This document shows positions 11,458 through 23,084 of a stretch of 64,000 bases of DNA, piece after piece. The stretch comes from Symsagittifera roscoffensis (Eukaryota > Xenacoelomorpha > Acoela > Convolutidae): positions 45,371,225 to 45,435,224 of the forward strand of contig NC_087066.1 in the NCBI RefSeq assembly GCF_963678635.1, read 5' to 3'. The notes under the pieces are model-generated. The model worked only from the letters and a program-made list of their open reading frames with translations, was not told the origin of the DNA and did no database searches. The position numbers were made by a program, and so were the translations under genes. How positions within the stretch are numbered: the stretch's first letter is position 1; every line of letters starts with the position of its first letter.

Positions 11458-13604
11458 ATGTCTATAATCACCGGTCTCGAAGAAGGTGAAATAATGGACT
11501 TTGATCATTAAACGGACCAAATAATCGACAATTTGCTGGAAGAAAGTAAAAACTTTTTTTTCCTCCGCCGTCCAAAACTAAAAACTTTTTGGTTAGCTAT
11601 ATACGCTCTTTCAAAATTTCATCAACAAATGTGTGCTTTTAATCCAGAGCACAATCTCTACGCTAATACAGCAAAAGATCTAAAGATTGCGCACTTCGAT
11701 TGTCAACTAATGACATCGAATAAATAATTCTCGCTTAATAAAGTAGTTCCCTTCAAAATACAACCTGAAAATATCGAAACTACAACAACCGAGCTTATCA
11801 ACGGCATTATAGTACAAAAATTAATGCGACAATGTGTCGTATGAAACACCAATCTATCCGATGGTTTTGTGATTCTATCGATTCAAGTGGAATAGACTCT
11901 GCCAAAATATAATCACAATTGATATACCTAGTTACCCTGATAATTGTAAGCACGCCGCCGAACGGGGACATGTTAACTTAAGATACTGGAAAAATATTCT
12001 TTTTTGCTTTGACAAAAAAATTGTCACAAATACAAATAGAGGCAAAGATGATGGCGATTACCACAACGAATTTAGCGATCGTTCTTGGATTCATTTGGAT
12101 ACATTCGAATCGTTCATGCAAAATAGTTTCTTAACAGTCAATCTAAAAGATGGCACTGTTAATAACTGGCAAAATATTCCATTGCCTTGTCCTGTCTATG
12201 AAAATAGATGTGACACAACATCACTCGGCCCTTTTGCATATACTTGGGACGAACCCCAAAACTGCATTTTTTTGGTTCTGAATAAATTCGAAGCAAAAAT
12301 GATTCGAAACAAAGAGACTTATTATATTGTAGATTCTTTCACTAAAATATCCAACCACCATACGCGAGGTAGAGACACTCAATAAATTATAATGAAAATC
12401 CTAAATAAACCACAATCTTTATGTGGACACTCAAAAACAATCCACCCGACTCGATAAAAATAATTGTTCATAGCATACCAGAACGGTTTTAATATGGATA
12501 CCGGCTTACAAATAAACCCGAGTGCTAATACAGAAATTTTTCATTCGGAACCAAATTTGACTTATGTTAAATAAACTAAAAATGAAAATAATTCTTTTGC
12601 ACCAGGAAAAATAGACTACGAAGCTCATCTAGGAACAAAACTAGATTGTTTTTTTTTTCGAAGCTTTTACATGCTTTGAACTGCCGAATTGGTACTTTTA
12701 ACGTGAGTTACAACCATGATTCTCAACACTTTAATGCTCTCTATCGAAAGCCCGCGTTTAGCCGGCTATATTTTGACCCGGAACAGGTCTATGTTTTTAG
12801 AGACCAATGGCAATGTTGTCTGGCTCTACCACTGCCCAAAATTCTATTCTCCATTACCATTATAATCGGATACCAATTAAGTATCGCGAAAAAATTCATT
12901 TCGTCGACCCGATCACTCGACAAAAGTTTAAATCGGCTGATCAACAAGACTGCTCCGATAAACATTTAAATCTTTATCAACTAGATGTTGATAACGATAA
13001 GTCTTGAATCGAACTCACACCCTCTATTACTAGAGTAAAAGGTCTAGATCTTTTTAAGCCGAAAGAAATTAAACGGCAAATAAAACAATCTCTTGCATCT
13101 AGCGATGATGCTTTTATTTACATTTATGCACAAATGCAAAAACTTTGGAGCATGATTACTGATCACTCCGAAATGAAGGGTTTTTTACAAAAAGTATCCC
13201 AAACTTTTCTTAATGCGAGAAAACATTTTTATCAATACGGATCTACGCAAAAGATATACTTACACTATCTTATCTCGCCTGATTTTTGGAAGAACGAGTA
13301 CACTCGTTTTTTTGGTACAATACAGTACTTTTTAGAAAGATGCGGAATACTATTCGTCTCTTTCTTATTCGTCAAGTGTATGCTCAATGCTCTTGTTTTT
13401 GTAATAAAAGTTTTACACATACACAAACTAACTGGCCGAACTCTTCGTTTCGGAAAAATTATGTTAGCTGCCTCTTACATTATACATTTCACTTCTATAG
13501 TGTCTTCAATATTCGCTCGAAAGGAGAACGATCAAAAAATTGAGCATGATCATAAGTTTCAGGCACCTCAACAAGGGGATTCCGAAAATGAAGTTCAGGA
13601 TTAA
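11458..13604 (+). pseudogene. env: Envelope-like glycoprotein region (decayed)
   Basis: Open frames from an ATG at 11458, broken several times by stops, occupy the usual env position. The central part (12095-12385) has spaced cysteines with aromatic residues, as in an ectodomain. The last frame (13134-13604) has a hydrophobic segment encoded at about 13330-13420, a second near 13460-13510, and then a charged tail. That is a membrane anchor followed by a cytoplasmic part. No furin site or fusion peptide could be assigned with confidence, and I do not assign the viral envelope family. It is non-functional because of multiple breaks. Confidence 0.5.
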
Positions 13605-13740
13605 ATTCATCCTAGACTCCAACTAGTTGATTACAATAATCGACCCGCTGTATCGGTCTAATTTATTTTATGTTTTAGGATAGACCCGCTGATCTTCTTC
13701 AGACTCCACTTGAAGAAGACTTGCTTGATTTCGAAAACTT

Positions 13741-14341
13741 TTGTCTTTAATTGACCCTATGGAAATGCCATCAAAAATAATCAACCCGCTTAATCAGTCA
13801 AATTTGAATACCAATATTACAATCCCAAAAGTGAAACACTCTAATGGCATTCAAAAAAGAAAAACTATTATCCGACCTTTCAAAATTCTCCCTTCTTCTT
13901 CTACTCGGCAACACCTAGATTGTGAAACTATGAAAGTTCACCAATCAGCAGATTCTCCAGAACTTGAAACAATAATCGCGATCCAAGTGAAAAAGAAAAA
14001 AACCTCAACCCAGGAAAACCGCTAAATTTTGATACCAGTTTAAATTTTGCGCTCGCTCCCTTTATTAACCGATTTAAGATAGAAACCTATCACCATAACC
14101 AAAACGGTTACGGTGCCTACCGTCTGGTTAATCCACAACTCCCCCATCAACACATTTCTGTTCCAGCAGCCTTCATAACCGCCCAAAAGCAAACTCCAAT
14201 CCTTGACTCCTACACGGATCAAATGCAGAAGAATTATATAAACCACTTAAATCGTATCAACCAATGCGGAAAACCATTTAAAAATAAGGATCTCGGTAAT
14301 GACTATTTGAGACTAAGAACCGAGGTGGAAGAAAACTTATA
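13741..14341 (+). pseudogene. Two overlapping open frames 3' of env-like region
   Basis: The frame 13741-14025 and a second frame open from 13967 to a TAG at 14339-14341 (about 124 codons, without an early ATG) overlap by a shift. Both are rich in Asn, Gln, Pro and Thr. They may be one ORF separated by a single-base change or a small accessory ORF of the element. No known domain is seen. Confidence 0.4.
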
Positions 14342-14812
14342 GTTTCAAGATTATCTGTTTACATCCGTCCCTTTATTTTTAACTTTGTATTCATTTAAAT
14401 CCAACCGTGATTTGACCGCCGCCAACCTAAAAAGTATGCTATTACAATTATAGTCTAGTATTGCCGATCAGTATATTTGCCAAACTAAATTTGAAAAAAT
14501 ATATTTGATATTAAATTTCTTAAAAGTATCCAGCTGTGATTTGGCCGCCGCCGCAACTCTACAAATCACTGCTCTGCTCTACATGCACTTTTTCTACAAG
14601 GCTCAATCCTACGAAGCGACTACACTACAAGCAGCCATCTATCGACCGACTATACTACAAGCCACCATTTACGAGCAAACTGTCAAAATCAGAAACAAAA
14701 AAAAACATTACGCAAACTCTATTAATACTTTTGATGTTTTTTAAATTATATTTTATGCTTTTAATTTTTTTTATCAACTGGTATCGCTGTTTAACAATCA
14801 CCCTATAAGATG
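14342..14812 (+). other. Non-coding 3' region of the retroelement
   Basis: A short direct repeat (GTGATTTGRCCGCCGCC) occurs at about 14407 and 14536. A smaller tandem, CGACTACACTACAAGC / CGACTATACTACAAGC, lies at 14618-14660. The region then runs to the 3' LTR. No clean polypurine tract is visible just before it. Confidence 0.4.
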
Positions 14813-15234
14813 GTTGGATGTTCTGAATTGAAATCAGAAGCACAATGCTTAAAGTTTTACCAAATGCGAGCCTGAAGTTATGTGTTTGCTCGATTGATAA
14901 AATATCACCAAAAGCAAAGATTACGACATATGTTGTCTCTTTCTGATTGGTTTAACCAACAGATGGAATGTTGGAAATATGAAAATGCACGGTATATAAG
15001 CCAAGCGAAAATATACCAAATCATTATTATCACTATCGCAATCAATCTAACCCGTGTTCTATATTTGATGTGTGTCCCCTATATTTGAAATAATAAACTT
15101 ACTTACGAGTGAAAGAAACTTTGTCTGTTGAATAAGAATACGAAAGTCTTAACAACACTCTGAACGACACCTGATTCTAACTAGCTGCAATTTGGTCGAC
15201 CGCCATAAGTTAATTCAAGTTAGTTCGGAATATT
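14813..15234 (+). repeat. 3' LTR of the Ty3/gypsy element
   Basis: Pairs with the 5' LTR. It has TATATAAG at 14993-15000 and AATAAA at 15092-15097. Differences from the 5' copy are scattered substitutions and 1-4 nt indels. Confidence 0.8.
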
Positions 15235-15863
15235 GAGCTCAAGTAAAAACACGAGAGCAAGATTTTTCGGACACGAGATTCTAGTATTTAAGAACTGTTT
15301 ATAAAATCATGAAGATTTAATCAACCGTTTTAGTTCATCCGTTAATTTAAATATCTTTTTAAATCTAGGAACAGATCGATTATGGTCCATGATGACATCT
15401 AGTGTGAGACTTACACGTTAAATTAGTTGCGAAGAGAAACAAAAGTTTTCATCACAGACCATTGTTTGCTCAGTGAAAAAGTAACTAAATTTTAATTTAA
15501 ATTAAAATATTTCAATTGTTGCAACAGTTTGATGATATCTATCAAACTTCTTTCCAATGGTTTGGCTCTATGCTGATGTGCGCAATGGTCTTAACAAGCT
15601 CTTTCAAGAACTTTATTCCAATCTACAAAATTTCAAATTAAACTCAAATCACTTTAGCTGAAATCATTTGGAACCATTGCTGAAGAAATTGTTTTTTTTT
15701 CTCTGAAAATTGCTTATCATTTACTTTTCATAAATGGAAGTCGCATAATACACATTTTTTTTGTCAAAAAAAAATTTAAAAAATTGACCAATTTGATTTA
15801 ATGTTTTCAGAAAAGATTTAATCTCGTTTGAACTTACCAAAAAAACTCATTTTAACAGGTTTC
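15235..15863. other. No gene recognised
   Basis: AT-rich flanking DNA with homopolymer runs. I see no coding frame or repeat boundary beyond the CAAGTAAAAACACGAGA string next to the LTR. Confidence 0.5.
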
Positions 15864-16309
15864 CAGGGGCGGATTTAGGGGGGGGGGATGGGTGGCGGAC
15901 GCCCTTTTTGAGGGATTCGACCCCCTGCCGACCCAAAGGGTCTCCCTTTGTACTATTTTGAGATATCCATATTTGGTGACGGACCTTAAAATTTTTCTAA
16001 AGGTGCTTTCGGCACCAATATATACTGATTTTGAGAGGGGAGCGCGCGCCAAAAAAACGCGATTTTTTGGTCAAAATTGTCCTAAAAAGCCTAAAAACGC
16101 CTTTTGGCCTGTTTTTATCAAAAATTCGTTTGTGACTCAAAAAATTTGTCCATTGGTAAAATTGGTCTTTTTAGAGCTTTGGCAGAGCTCGGAATTTTGC
16201 TTTGCTCGACCTAAAAAAAAGTCGACAAAATTTTCGCAATGCTCGACTAAAAAAAGGTCGGCCTAAAAAAAAGGTCGACAAAAAAGGTCGACAAAAAGAT
16301 CCGCCCCTG
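15864..16309. mobile_element. hAT-type MITE with perfect 8-bp target duplication
   Basis: It starts CAGGGGCGGATTTAG and ends GATCCGCCCCTG, which are short terminal inverted repeats of hAT form. CAGGTTTC flanks both sides, a perfect 8-bp target-site duplication as hAT transposases make. The interior is non-coding and ends in a small array of GGTCGAC-containing units (16205-16295). The open frames that overlap it are accidental. Confidence 0.85.
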
Positions 16310-16548
16310 CAGGTTTCTGAAAAAAAAAATTCAATGGAAAAAATGCTTGTCGTACAACTTTTTAAAATGGAAATCCTATGACAAGCAATTTTTCCATAGA
16401 ACCCTTGCATGGAATTGTATGATAAGCATTCTTTTTTGTACGGAATTGCATGATAACCATTTTTTTTTGTATGGAAGTCAACCACGGCAATAGCATCTGG
16501 TGACATTTTTTAGGAAAGCAGGAAAGAATTTTCCAGGGTTGGCATTAG

Positions 16549-17302
16549 TTGTGTCATGGCAAACATGTCGGAAATGCTGATCAGACCGCCTTTTGGGACC
16601 AGGAAGGAGTCTTTTCTGCTATACAGCCCATAATTAGAAATAACTTATTTGGAAGGTAATTTTTATCGGTTATGATTTTTTTAACCAACAGGTCCAAGTG
16701 TTATAATCTATACTTTACAAAATGCCGAAAACGTCAAAACTGGGCCGGTAAGAGAAAAGACTCCAAGGTACGGTATGGACTTAGATGCATTGGTCTATCT
16801 GCTCCTAAATTACTGGCAATTTGAGCAGGACATCCGACAAACGAGGAAAATTATCTGGCGATGTGTGCGGAACAACCTTGATACATCCTGGAGTTTGGAT
16901 CTGAAAGATGAGAAAGCTGTTGCAAGGTGGGCATTTTTCACTTAAACGGCCCGTATTTGCAAAGTTCAAAAAAGAAAGCAACAAGTGCTCGCACCTGATT
17001 GGTTGAAATCAATTCAATTCAATAGCGAATGTCAGAATTTTCCGCTAGAGATTACAGTTGTAGTTATCATGCTGTTATCAAAACATTTTTTTTGGGCCGT
17101 ATAAGTATTAAGACCCAAAAGGTGTTTTTTGTCTAAATGGATTCAATACTACTTCATGTACAATGCGACGAAGAGTTATTCGGATACCGAGCGCGTTCCT
17201 TACAGACATATCGCAACTGTAAACAGTATGAAACCGAACTTGGTGTTTGTGTTTGCTGTAATCTCTGCGTATTTCGAAAAAGTAATACTACACTCTCCGT
17301 GA
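16549..17302 (+). CDS. Cryptic spliced gene, four exons, tiny introns (3' part)
   Basis: Four open segments join in phase: 16549-16655, 16692-16767, 16829-16926 and 17113-17302 (stop TGA). The introns begin GT and end AG and are 36, 61 and 186 nt long. Exon lengths 107+76+98+190 give 157 codons including the stop. The product has spaced cysteines and tryptophans in exons 1-3, and exon 4 ends with a hydrophobic stretch. I recognise no family. Upstream exons with the start codon were not found. In exon 4 another frame is also open: an ATG at 17137 to TAG at 17310 gives a 57-residue cysteine-rich ORF, so the terminal reading is uncertain. The last acceptor has a weak pyrimidine tract. Confidence 0.4.
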
Positions 17303-18047
17303 AAAATTAGTTAGGAATATGATTAATTTTTGTAGTGTAAATATAAAAAACGTTACCAAAAACAAAAAAATTCATTAAAAAAATTGAGAAATTGCTCGAC
17401 ATAAGTACAGAAGACTAGTGGACATAATGGTTTTAATGAAACTTATTTCCTTCATCATTCTCTAAAAAATAGCAGTTCGAAAAAAGCATAGAAAAAAAGG
17501 TACGTTGAAAAATTCACAAAAATCAAGCTTTTTCTTTGATATGAATTCCACTGCTGAAATTGTGGATCTCTTCAAGTGTCCCCCATTTGCAGGGAGGAGA
17601 GATTCGTTATAGCAGCAAAGTTCACGAAAACCTTAAATTAGTCTTTATAGGAGTTCCAATTTTACTATGAAATACGATAACTATTACAGCCATAGCACGA
17701 CTGATATTTATATGTTCATGGTTGCTTTTTCTAAAACCTTTTTGTTTTGTCGTTTTGTATACCTCTTTTGATGTTCATTTTATAACAAATCATTTTATGA
17801 GAAAATTATGCCCTCTGCACTAATAATTGAAAATTTGAGCTAGACTTTGTTTTTAATTTTTTTGTTTTAATATCTCAGATAAAGGACGGATAATCGTATT
17901 TTTAAATTTCTTAGTCAATTGAGAAGAAGGCTGGTTGTGAATATACAGAAGAAAAACTTTTCAGTTGCTATAGGTTCAACACGAATTGAAGAAAAATTAA
18001 CTCTGACTTAAGAAATCAAGAACAAAAACTTGAGAGAAGAAATAAAA
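17303..18047. other. No gene recognised
   Basis: AT-rich intergenic sequence leading up to the HINE pair. No motif or repeat family was identified. Confidence 0.5.
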
Positions 18048-18579
18048 CAAGACTGCTCGTATCAGGGCGAAGCCCTGAATGTTACGACTACCCATTAAGG
18101 TTTATGGAGCAGTAATATCAATAAAAAATTAAACATAATAAAACAACATGAAAAATTTTTTTTCCAAAATTTTGAAATTTTTCATAAAAATCATCCCCCC
18201 ACACGCCATATTAAGTACAAACGAATAGATTTCGCTACTTGTAACAAATCAATTATGGCAAGTAAGCTTCGTTAAATCAATTTGGAACGATTTCTAAGAC
18301 GGATTAACTCTCCGCTTACGCGTTAATAACGCGAAATATATCGCGCGTTAATTGTCCCAAAGTGGCCAAAATGGCAATCTTTAAACCCCCGTAACTTTAC
18401 GAAAAATGATCACAGGTGAAATATCATTTCAAATTTGAGCTCAAGACAACAATTCTTTTTGAATGATATTAAAAAATTCCGTCAAAAATGGCTAGTTAAA
18501 AAGTCGAAATTTGTCTGAAGAAAAAAAAACCCACCCGAGCACAAATATTCCGTTACTTTCGTATCGAAAGTCGGAACAA
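18048..18579 (-). mobile_element. Helentron/HINE-like element, copy A
   Basis: Read on the minus strand, the element begins TTGTTCCGACTTTCG and ends in a short hairpin CAGGGCTTCGCCCTG followed by ATACGAGCAGTCTTG. GTCGTAAC, the complement of the start with one change, lies just before the hairpin. A subterminal inverted repeat plus a 3' hairpin, without classical terminal repeats, is the structure of non-autonomous Helentrons (HINE/DINE-1). It abuts copy B head to tail. Confidence 0.7.
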
Positions 18580-19144
18580 CAAGACTGCTCGGCAAAGCCT
18601 TGAATGTTCCGACTGCCTTTTAAGGTTTATGAAGCAGTAATAACATTAAGAAATTCAATAAAATAAAACAAAAGAAGATTTTTTTTTTCTAAAATGTGAA
18701 ATTTTTTTATTGAAAATCATTATCCCACACGCCATATAAAATACAAAAGGATAAATTTCGCTCCTTGTAACAAACCAATTATGGCAAATAAGCTTCTTTT
18801 AACCAATTTGGAACAATTTCTAAGACGGATTAAATCTCCGCTTACGCGTTAATAGCGCGAAATATATCGCGCGTTAATTGTCCCAAATTGGCCAAAATGT
18901 CAATATTTAAACCCCCGTAACTTTACGGATCACAAGTGAAATACAAGTGAAATATCTTTTCAAAGTGAAATGATCACAAGTGAAATATCTTTTCAAATTT
19001 GAGCTCAGGACAACAATACCTTTCGAATGATATTAAAAAAATTCCGTCAAAAATGGCCAGTTAAAAAGTCGAAATTTGTCTGACGAAAAAAAAACCCACC
19101 CGAGCACAAATATTCCGTTACTTTCGTATCAAAAGTCGGAACAA
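18580..19144 (-). mobile_element. Helentron/HINE-like element, copy B
   Basis: Same family and orientation as copy A, joined to it directly at TTGTTCCGAC. It differs by an internal duplication of the AAGTGAAATATC segment near 18938-18990. Its terminal hairpin is shorter (GGCTTTGCC). Confidence 0.7.
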
Positions 19145-19504
19145 TAAACTCCAAAGGCAAGCCTGTTTTCCTCTACAGTTTTGTCAGTAATTCAGTTTCT
19201 AATTAGTATTGAATGATTACTATATTTTAGTTGTCTTAGATAAATGAACGCTGCAATTCTGCGTTTTAAATTTTTAAAACGAATTGTTAGTCTGTGTAAA
19301 TTTTTTCTGATGCATTTGTTTTGTTTTCATTTTTCTCCTGCTAGCTCGCAGGTAGCTATCTGTAAGGTGAACGATTTCGCTTCGTGCACAAAAATCTTGA
19401 AAATTCTGACCCTTCCGCTAGCTCTTTCCTGAGAGAGCAGCTTCAGAGCATTCTTTTAGAAGCTTCAAGCAGGTTTCTAAGCATGTGCCGGTTTTTGCAC
19501 CTAA
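19145..19504. other. No gene recognised
   Basis: Sequence between copy B and the minisatellite. A 62-codon frame at 19244 has no recognisable features. Confidence 0.4.
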
Positions 19505-19815
19505 TTCAACCATAGATCGAGTCGGGTTCGACCCTGGCTCGACCGTAGTTCCAGCCTGATTCAAGCCTGACTTGAATATACTTGACCTTGACTTGACTCT
19601 AGTTCGGCCCTGATTCGACCATAAATCGACACTGGTTCGACCCTAGTTCGACCCTGATTTGACTCCCTGATTTCACCCTAGTCCGACCCTGATTCGACTG
19701 ATTTGAACCTAGTTCGATTCTAAATCGACCCTGATTCAATCCTAGTTCAACCCTAGTTCGATCTTGATTCGAACTTAGTTCGGCCCTGATTTGAACCTAG
19801 TTCGACACTGACTTG
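19505..19815. repeat. Degenerate minisatellite
   Basis: An array of about 11-12 nt units related to TTCGACCCTGA and TTCGACCCTAG, with many substitutions, fills roughly 310 bp. Confidence 0.7.
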
Positions 19816-20805
19816 TACCGAAAGCCTCAGTCTGTTTTTTCTTATATAAAAAGTGTATGATTCTCCTGAACAAAAAAAATTATTGTTTGATTTTTCATCA
19901 TCATCAGTTGGCTTTGATTGTTACCTTACTTCTTCGCAACTTTCAAATCACAGACCCTTTCAAGATCGTTTGCATTGCAAGCTAAAATGTTTTCATTTTT
20001 AGGTTCTCAGGATTACTTTATGTATAAAATAAGTTTGGTAGCAAAAAAAAAACAACTTTTGTAAAACAAAATTTACTGAATAAAAATATCGTTTTAGGAC
20101 TGAAGAATTTTTTTGAGCCGGATTTTGAAATTTTGCTATTCCGAAGAAAAAAACTTTCCACCAAGTGTTTGAAAATGTATAACTACCGTCTTGGGTCTAT
20201 CGACGCCATTTCAAAAAATTACTTGGAAATGACTCATATTCATTCTTATTAGTGTTTGTTTTGGCATAAAAAATGGCATAAATATCTTTGACTAGTACAA
20301 TCTAGACAATTTTTTTTTAAATATAATTTTGAGTTATGAGAAACAAATGTTGTTTGAAAGTGTTCAAAAGGTAGGTAAAAACAACTTGTAGCTTGGAAAA
20401 CTTTCAATGAGCTGAGTGTTTTGATTGTAGTTTCTTTTATTTTTGTAATGTCTTATCTGGCTGACATGAGAAAAGAACAGTACCTAATTTTTTAAGCCAT
20501 AGTTTTTTGTGGTATACATTTACTTATATATTCATACCATCTTCGATATGATACGATTCCAACCAGTGTTTTTTTTAACTGAATTCATTATATGCGTTTT
20601 TTTAGCTGAAAACATACATACCCGCATTGGGAAAACAAAGATAGCAATTGATTATAATCGATTTTTATGCCGGTTTTTTCTTCAAGTGAAAAATCGATTG
20701 TATGTAACCCAATTAGAAACAAAAATGCTAACATTGATGTTATAGGGAGTTCAGAAAAAATTGATAATATAGTCTAGAAGTTGGATTTTTTAATTCATCA
20801 AAATC
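19816..20805. other. No gene recognised
   Basis: AT-rich DNA. An open frame at 20509-20745 is hydrophobic and AT-driven, with no supporting motif. Confidence 0.4.
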
Positions 20806-20807
20806 AA

Positions 20808-21095
20808 CAAGATTTTGGGCACAAAAATGTACAATAAAATCTTAGACATCATCAATCTAAGAAAGATCATAATGAAATTATAAAAATTATCAATGTAAAC
20901 AAAATTTTGTGCACAAACTAATGCAAAAATCTCATGATTATCGTCAATAAAAACAACAATTCGGGCAAAAAAAACTACAAGAATTTCATACAAATTGTCA
21001 AAATGAACAAGACTTTGTGCACAAAAAAAGGAAACAAAACATTCAAGAAAATCGTCAAAACAAACAAGATTTTGAGCATAAAACTAACAATAAGA
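20808..21095. repeat. Tandem repeat, period about 60 nt
   Basis: Five or so degenerate units each contain AACAAGATTTTGTGCACAAA followed by an AAAATCTCATGATTATCGTC-like stretch. Confidence 0.6.
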
Positions 21096-21295
21096 TGATG
21101 GCCGATTGTTTTAAACGCAGGTATGTTCTTGAAAACAAAAGAAGAATCGATAATAAAACAATTTAAATTTCAAATAAAAATAGTCATCGATAATAAAGCA
21201 ATATCAATTTCAATTCAAAATAAATAAGTCTGGTTCCCCATTACAAGATACTTGCCCTCGCAGATGTTAATAAGTTCAAGTCGCTAATTAGCTAA

Positions 21296-21671
21296 TTTTT
21301 GACTTTTTGACTAGCTATTTTTGACGGAATTTTTAAAAATAATTCAAAAAGTATTGTTGTCTTGAGCCTAAATTGGAAAAAACATTCCACCTGTAATTAT
21401 TTTTCATAAATTTATGGGGGTTTAAAGATTGCTATTTTGGCAACATTGGGACAATTAATACGCGATTAATTTTGCGCTATTAAAGCGTAAGCGGAGGTTT
21501 AATCCGTCCTAGAAATCGTTCCAAATTGGTTGAAAGAAGCTTACTTGCCATAGTTGATTTGTTACAAGGATTTTATTTTTTTATCTTTAATTTTTTCATG
21601 TTATTACTGTTCCGTAGACCTTAAGAGGCAGTCGGAAAATTCAGGGCTTCGCCTTGATATGAGCGGTCTTG
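21296..21671 (+). mobile_element. HINE-like element, 5'-truncated copy C
   Basis: The body and 3' end match copies A/B in the opposite orientation, including CAGTCGGAAAATTCAGGGC and the final GCGGTCTTG. The 5' end with the GTTCCGAC start is missing. Confidence 0.65.
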
Positions 21672-22141
21672 TTACGATTATTATTGTTGTTCCGACATTC
21701 GAAGAAAGAGGAACTTTTATGCTTGGTGTGGTTTTTTTATTCAGTCAATTTTCGGCGATCGAAATAATACTTTTCAAAAATTATTTTATAAACCCCATTG
21801 AAGATATTGACTCCCTTAATTCAAATTTAAATTTTTTTCAACAAATTATTTATTTGTAAAGTTCACGGAGTTAAAAAAAATTTGCCAATTTGACCATGTT
21901 CTAAACTAAATTATGCGAGCTTTGAAAATTTTATTCTCAATGCTGGAAGAATAATGCGAACTATTTATGCATGGTGAATTATCCCGCGCAACAAAATAGT
22001 TCCAAATTAAATTGAGGCGGCAAGTTAATTGGTCGCATTAATTTTGTACGACTCAAATTTCACATATTATGTTTGGTATTGTCCAAAAAACGATAAATTT
22101 TCAATGGTTTCTGTACCAAAAACTATTCGATGGGGATTAAA

Positions 22142-22189
22142 GGGCAGTCGGGACATTCAGGGTCTTACCTTGATATACGAGCAGTCTTG
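22142..22189 (+). mobile_element. HINE-like element, 3'-end fragment D
   Basis: Only the terminal part remains: GGCAGTCGGGACATTCAGGG, the hairpin remnant and GAGCAGTCTTG. Confidence 0.55.
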
Positions 22190-23084
22190 TTATGATTACA
22201 ATTTGTACAAAACTGTGATGATCGCATGACACCTGCTTACTTTGTTCAAACAGAAATAGGAACGGATTTTTGGGAACAAATTGCTGGACTTGAATTCAAT
22301 TTTTTGGTAAAATTTGAAATGAATTTTTCATGATTTTATGATTTTTTGAGTGGTAATTGATCTTTGTGATGTGTTAGACACTCTTTCTCAACTCAATCAA
22401 TCGAGCTTTTTGGGTTTTTGGTCTATTTTAAACCAATTAAAGTGAGTTTTCTGTTCAATCAAAAAGAGTATCACAATGTTGAAAGGTAAGAGTGATTTAT
22501 CATATTAAAATCCTTTAAGCCCTGACTCGAACTTTCAACAATTTTAATTTGTTCCAGAGTCGGGAAAAACTGATTTAAAGGTTTTGAGTTTTAGTTTAAC
22601 TTCGAGCGAGTAAAGCAAGCGAGCAGACTTTTTAAAATATTTTTTTTATATAAAAAAATAAGCCAATAAATTTTACTTTTATTCTTTTAAAAATGTTATC
22701 CATTTTTTAGCGCGGTCTTGAGAACAAAAACTTCAACAAATCAAAAAAATATCTGCCAAACGAGTTTATTTTTTTTTTGAAATTTTGAAAAGGTTTACAA
22801 TTTTATTTTGCTTTACTTAATTGACATAATTAATGCCCAAGTTGCCTGTTTTTCTTGGCTTCTTTAAGTTGTGCTGGTTTTTGTCAGATAGTTTTATGAA
22901 ACCACGCACAAAACAAAACGATTCTAAATTGAAAATAAAACTTATATTTGGTTGGAACATTCTGTGGTACATGCACAGCAACCGGCAATGGTTGTAAAAA
23001 AATCTATTTTTGTTCATTTCTGGCATAAAAATGACAGTTTTCTCGAATTTTTATTCGGCCTGCTAAATTTTACAGACATGTAGC
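22190..23084. other. No gene recognised
   Basis: AT-rich sequence with frames shorter than 70 codons and no motif. Confidence 0.4.

Larger units (their letters stand above)
2858..15234 (+). mobile_element. Ty3/gypsy-type LTR element with env-like frame (decayed)
   Basis: Two related LTRs of about 425 bp bound a 12.4-kb element. In order it has a primer-binding-site-like sequence, gag, a nucleocapsid-like region, protease, reverse transcriptase, RNase H, integrase, an antisense open frame, an env-like region and a 3' open frame. This gag-pol-env order matches envelope-bearing Ty3/gypsy elements (errantivirus-like). Nearly every frame is broken by stops or shifts and the LTRs have diverged by scattered substitutions and indels, so the copy is old and not autonomous. 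It lies entirely inside the window. No clear short target duplication was found at its edges. Confidence 0.85.

Noticed and set aside
15852-16506. Frames of 66-124 codons around 15.9-16.5 kb
   Set aside because: They lie in a hAT-type MITE with a proven target duplication. Their reading frames follow its internal repeats.
20808-21095. Possible CRISPR-like array
   Set aside because: Units are contiguous and degenerate with no unique spacers, in a eukaryotic genome. It is a minisatellite.
21554-21859. 101-codon hydrophobic frame
   Set aside because: It overlaps the end of a HINE-like element, and no copy of that element keeps the frame.
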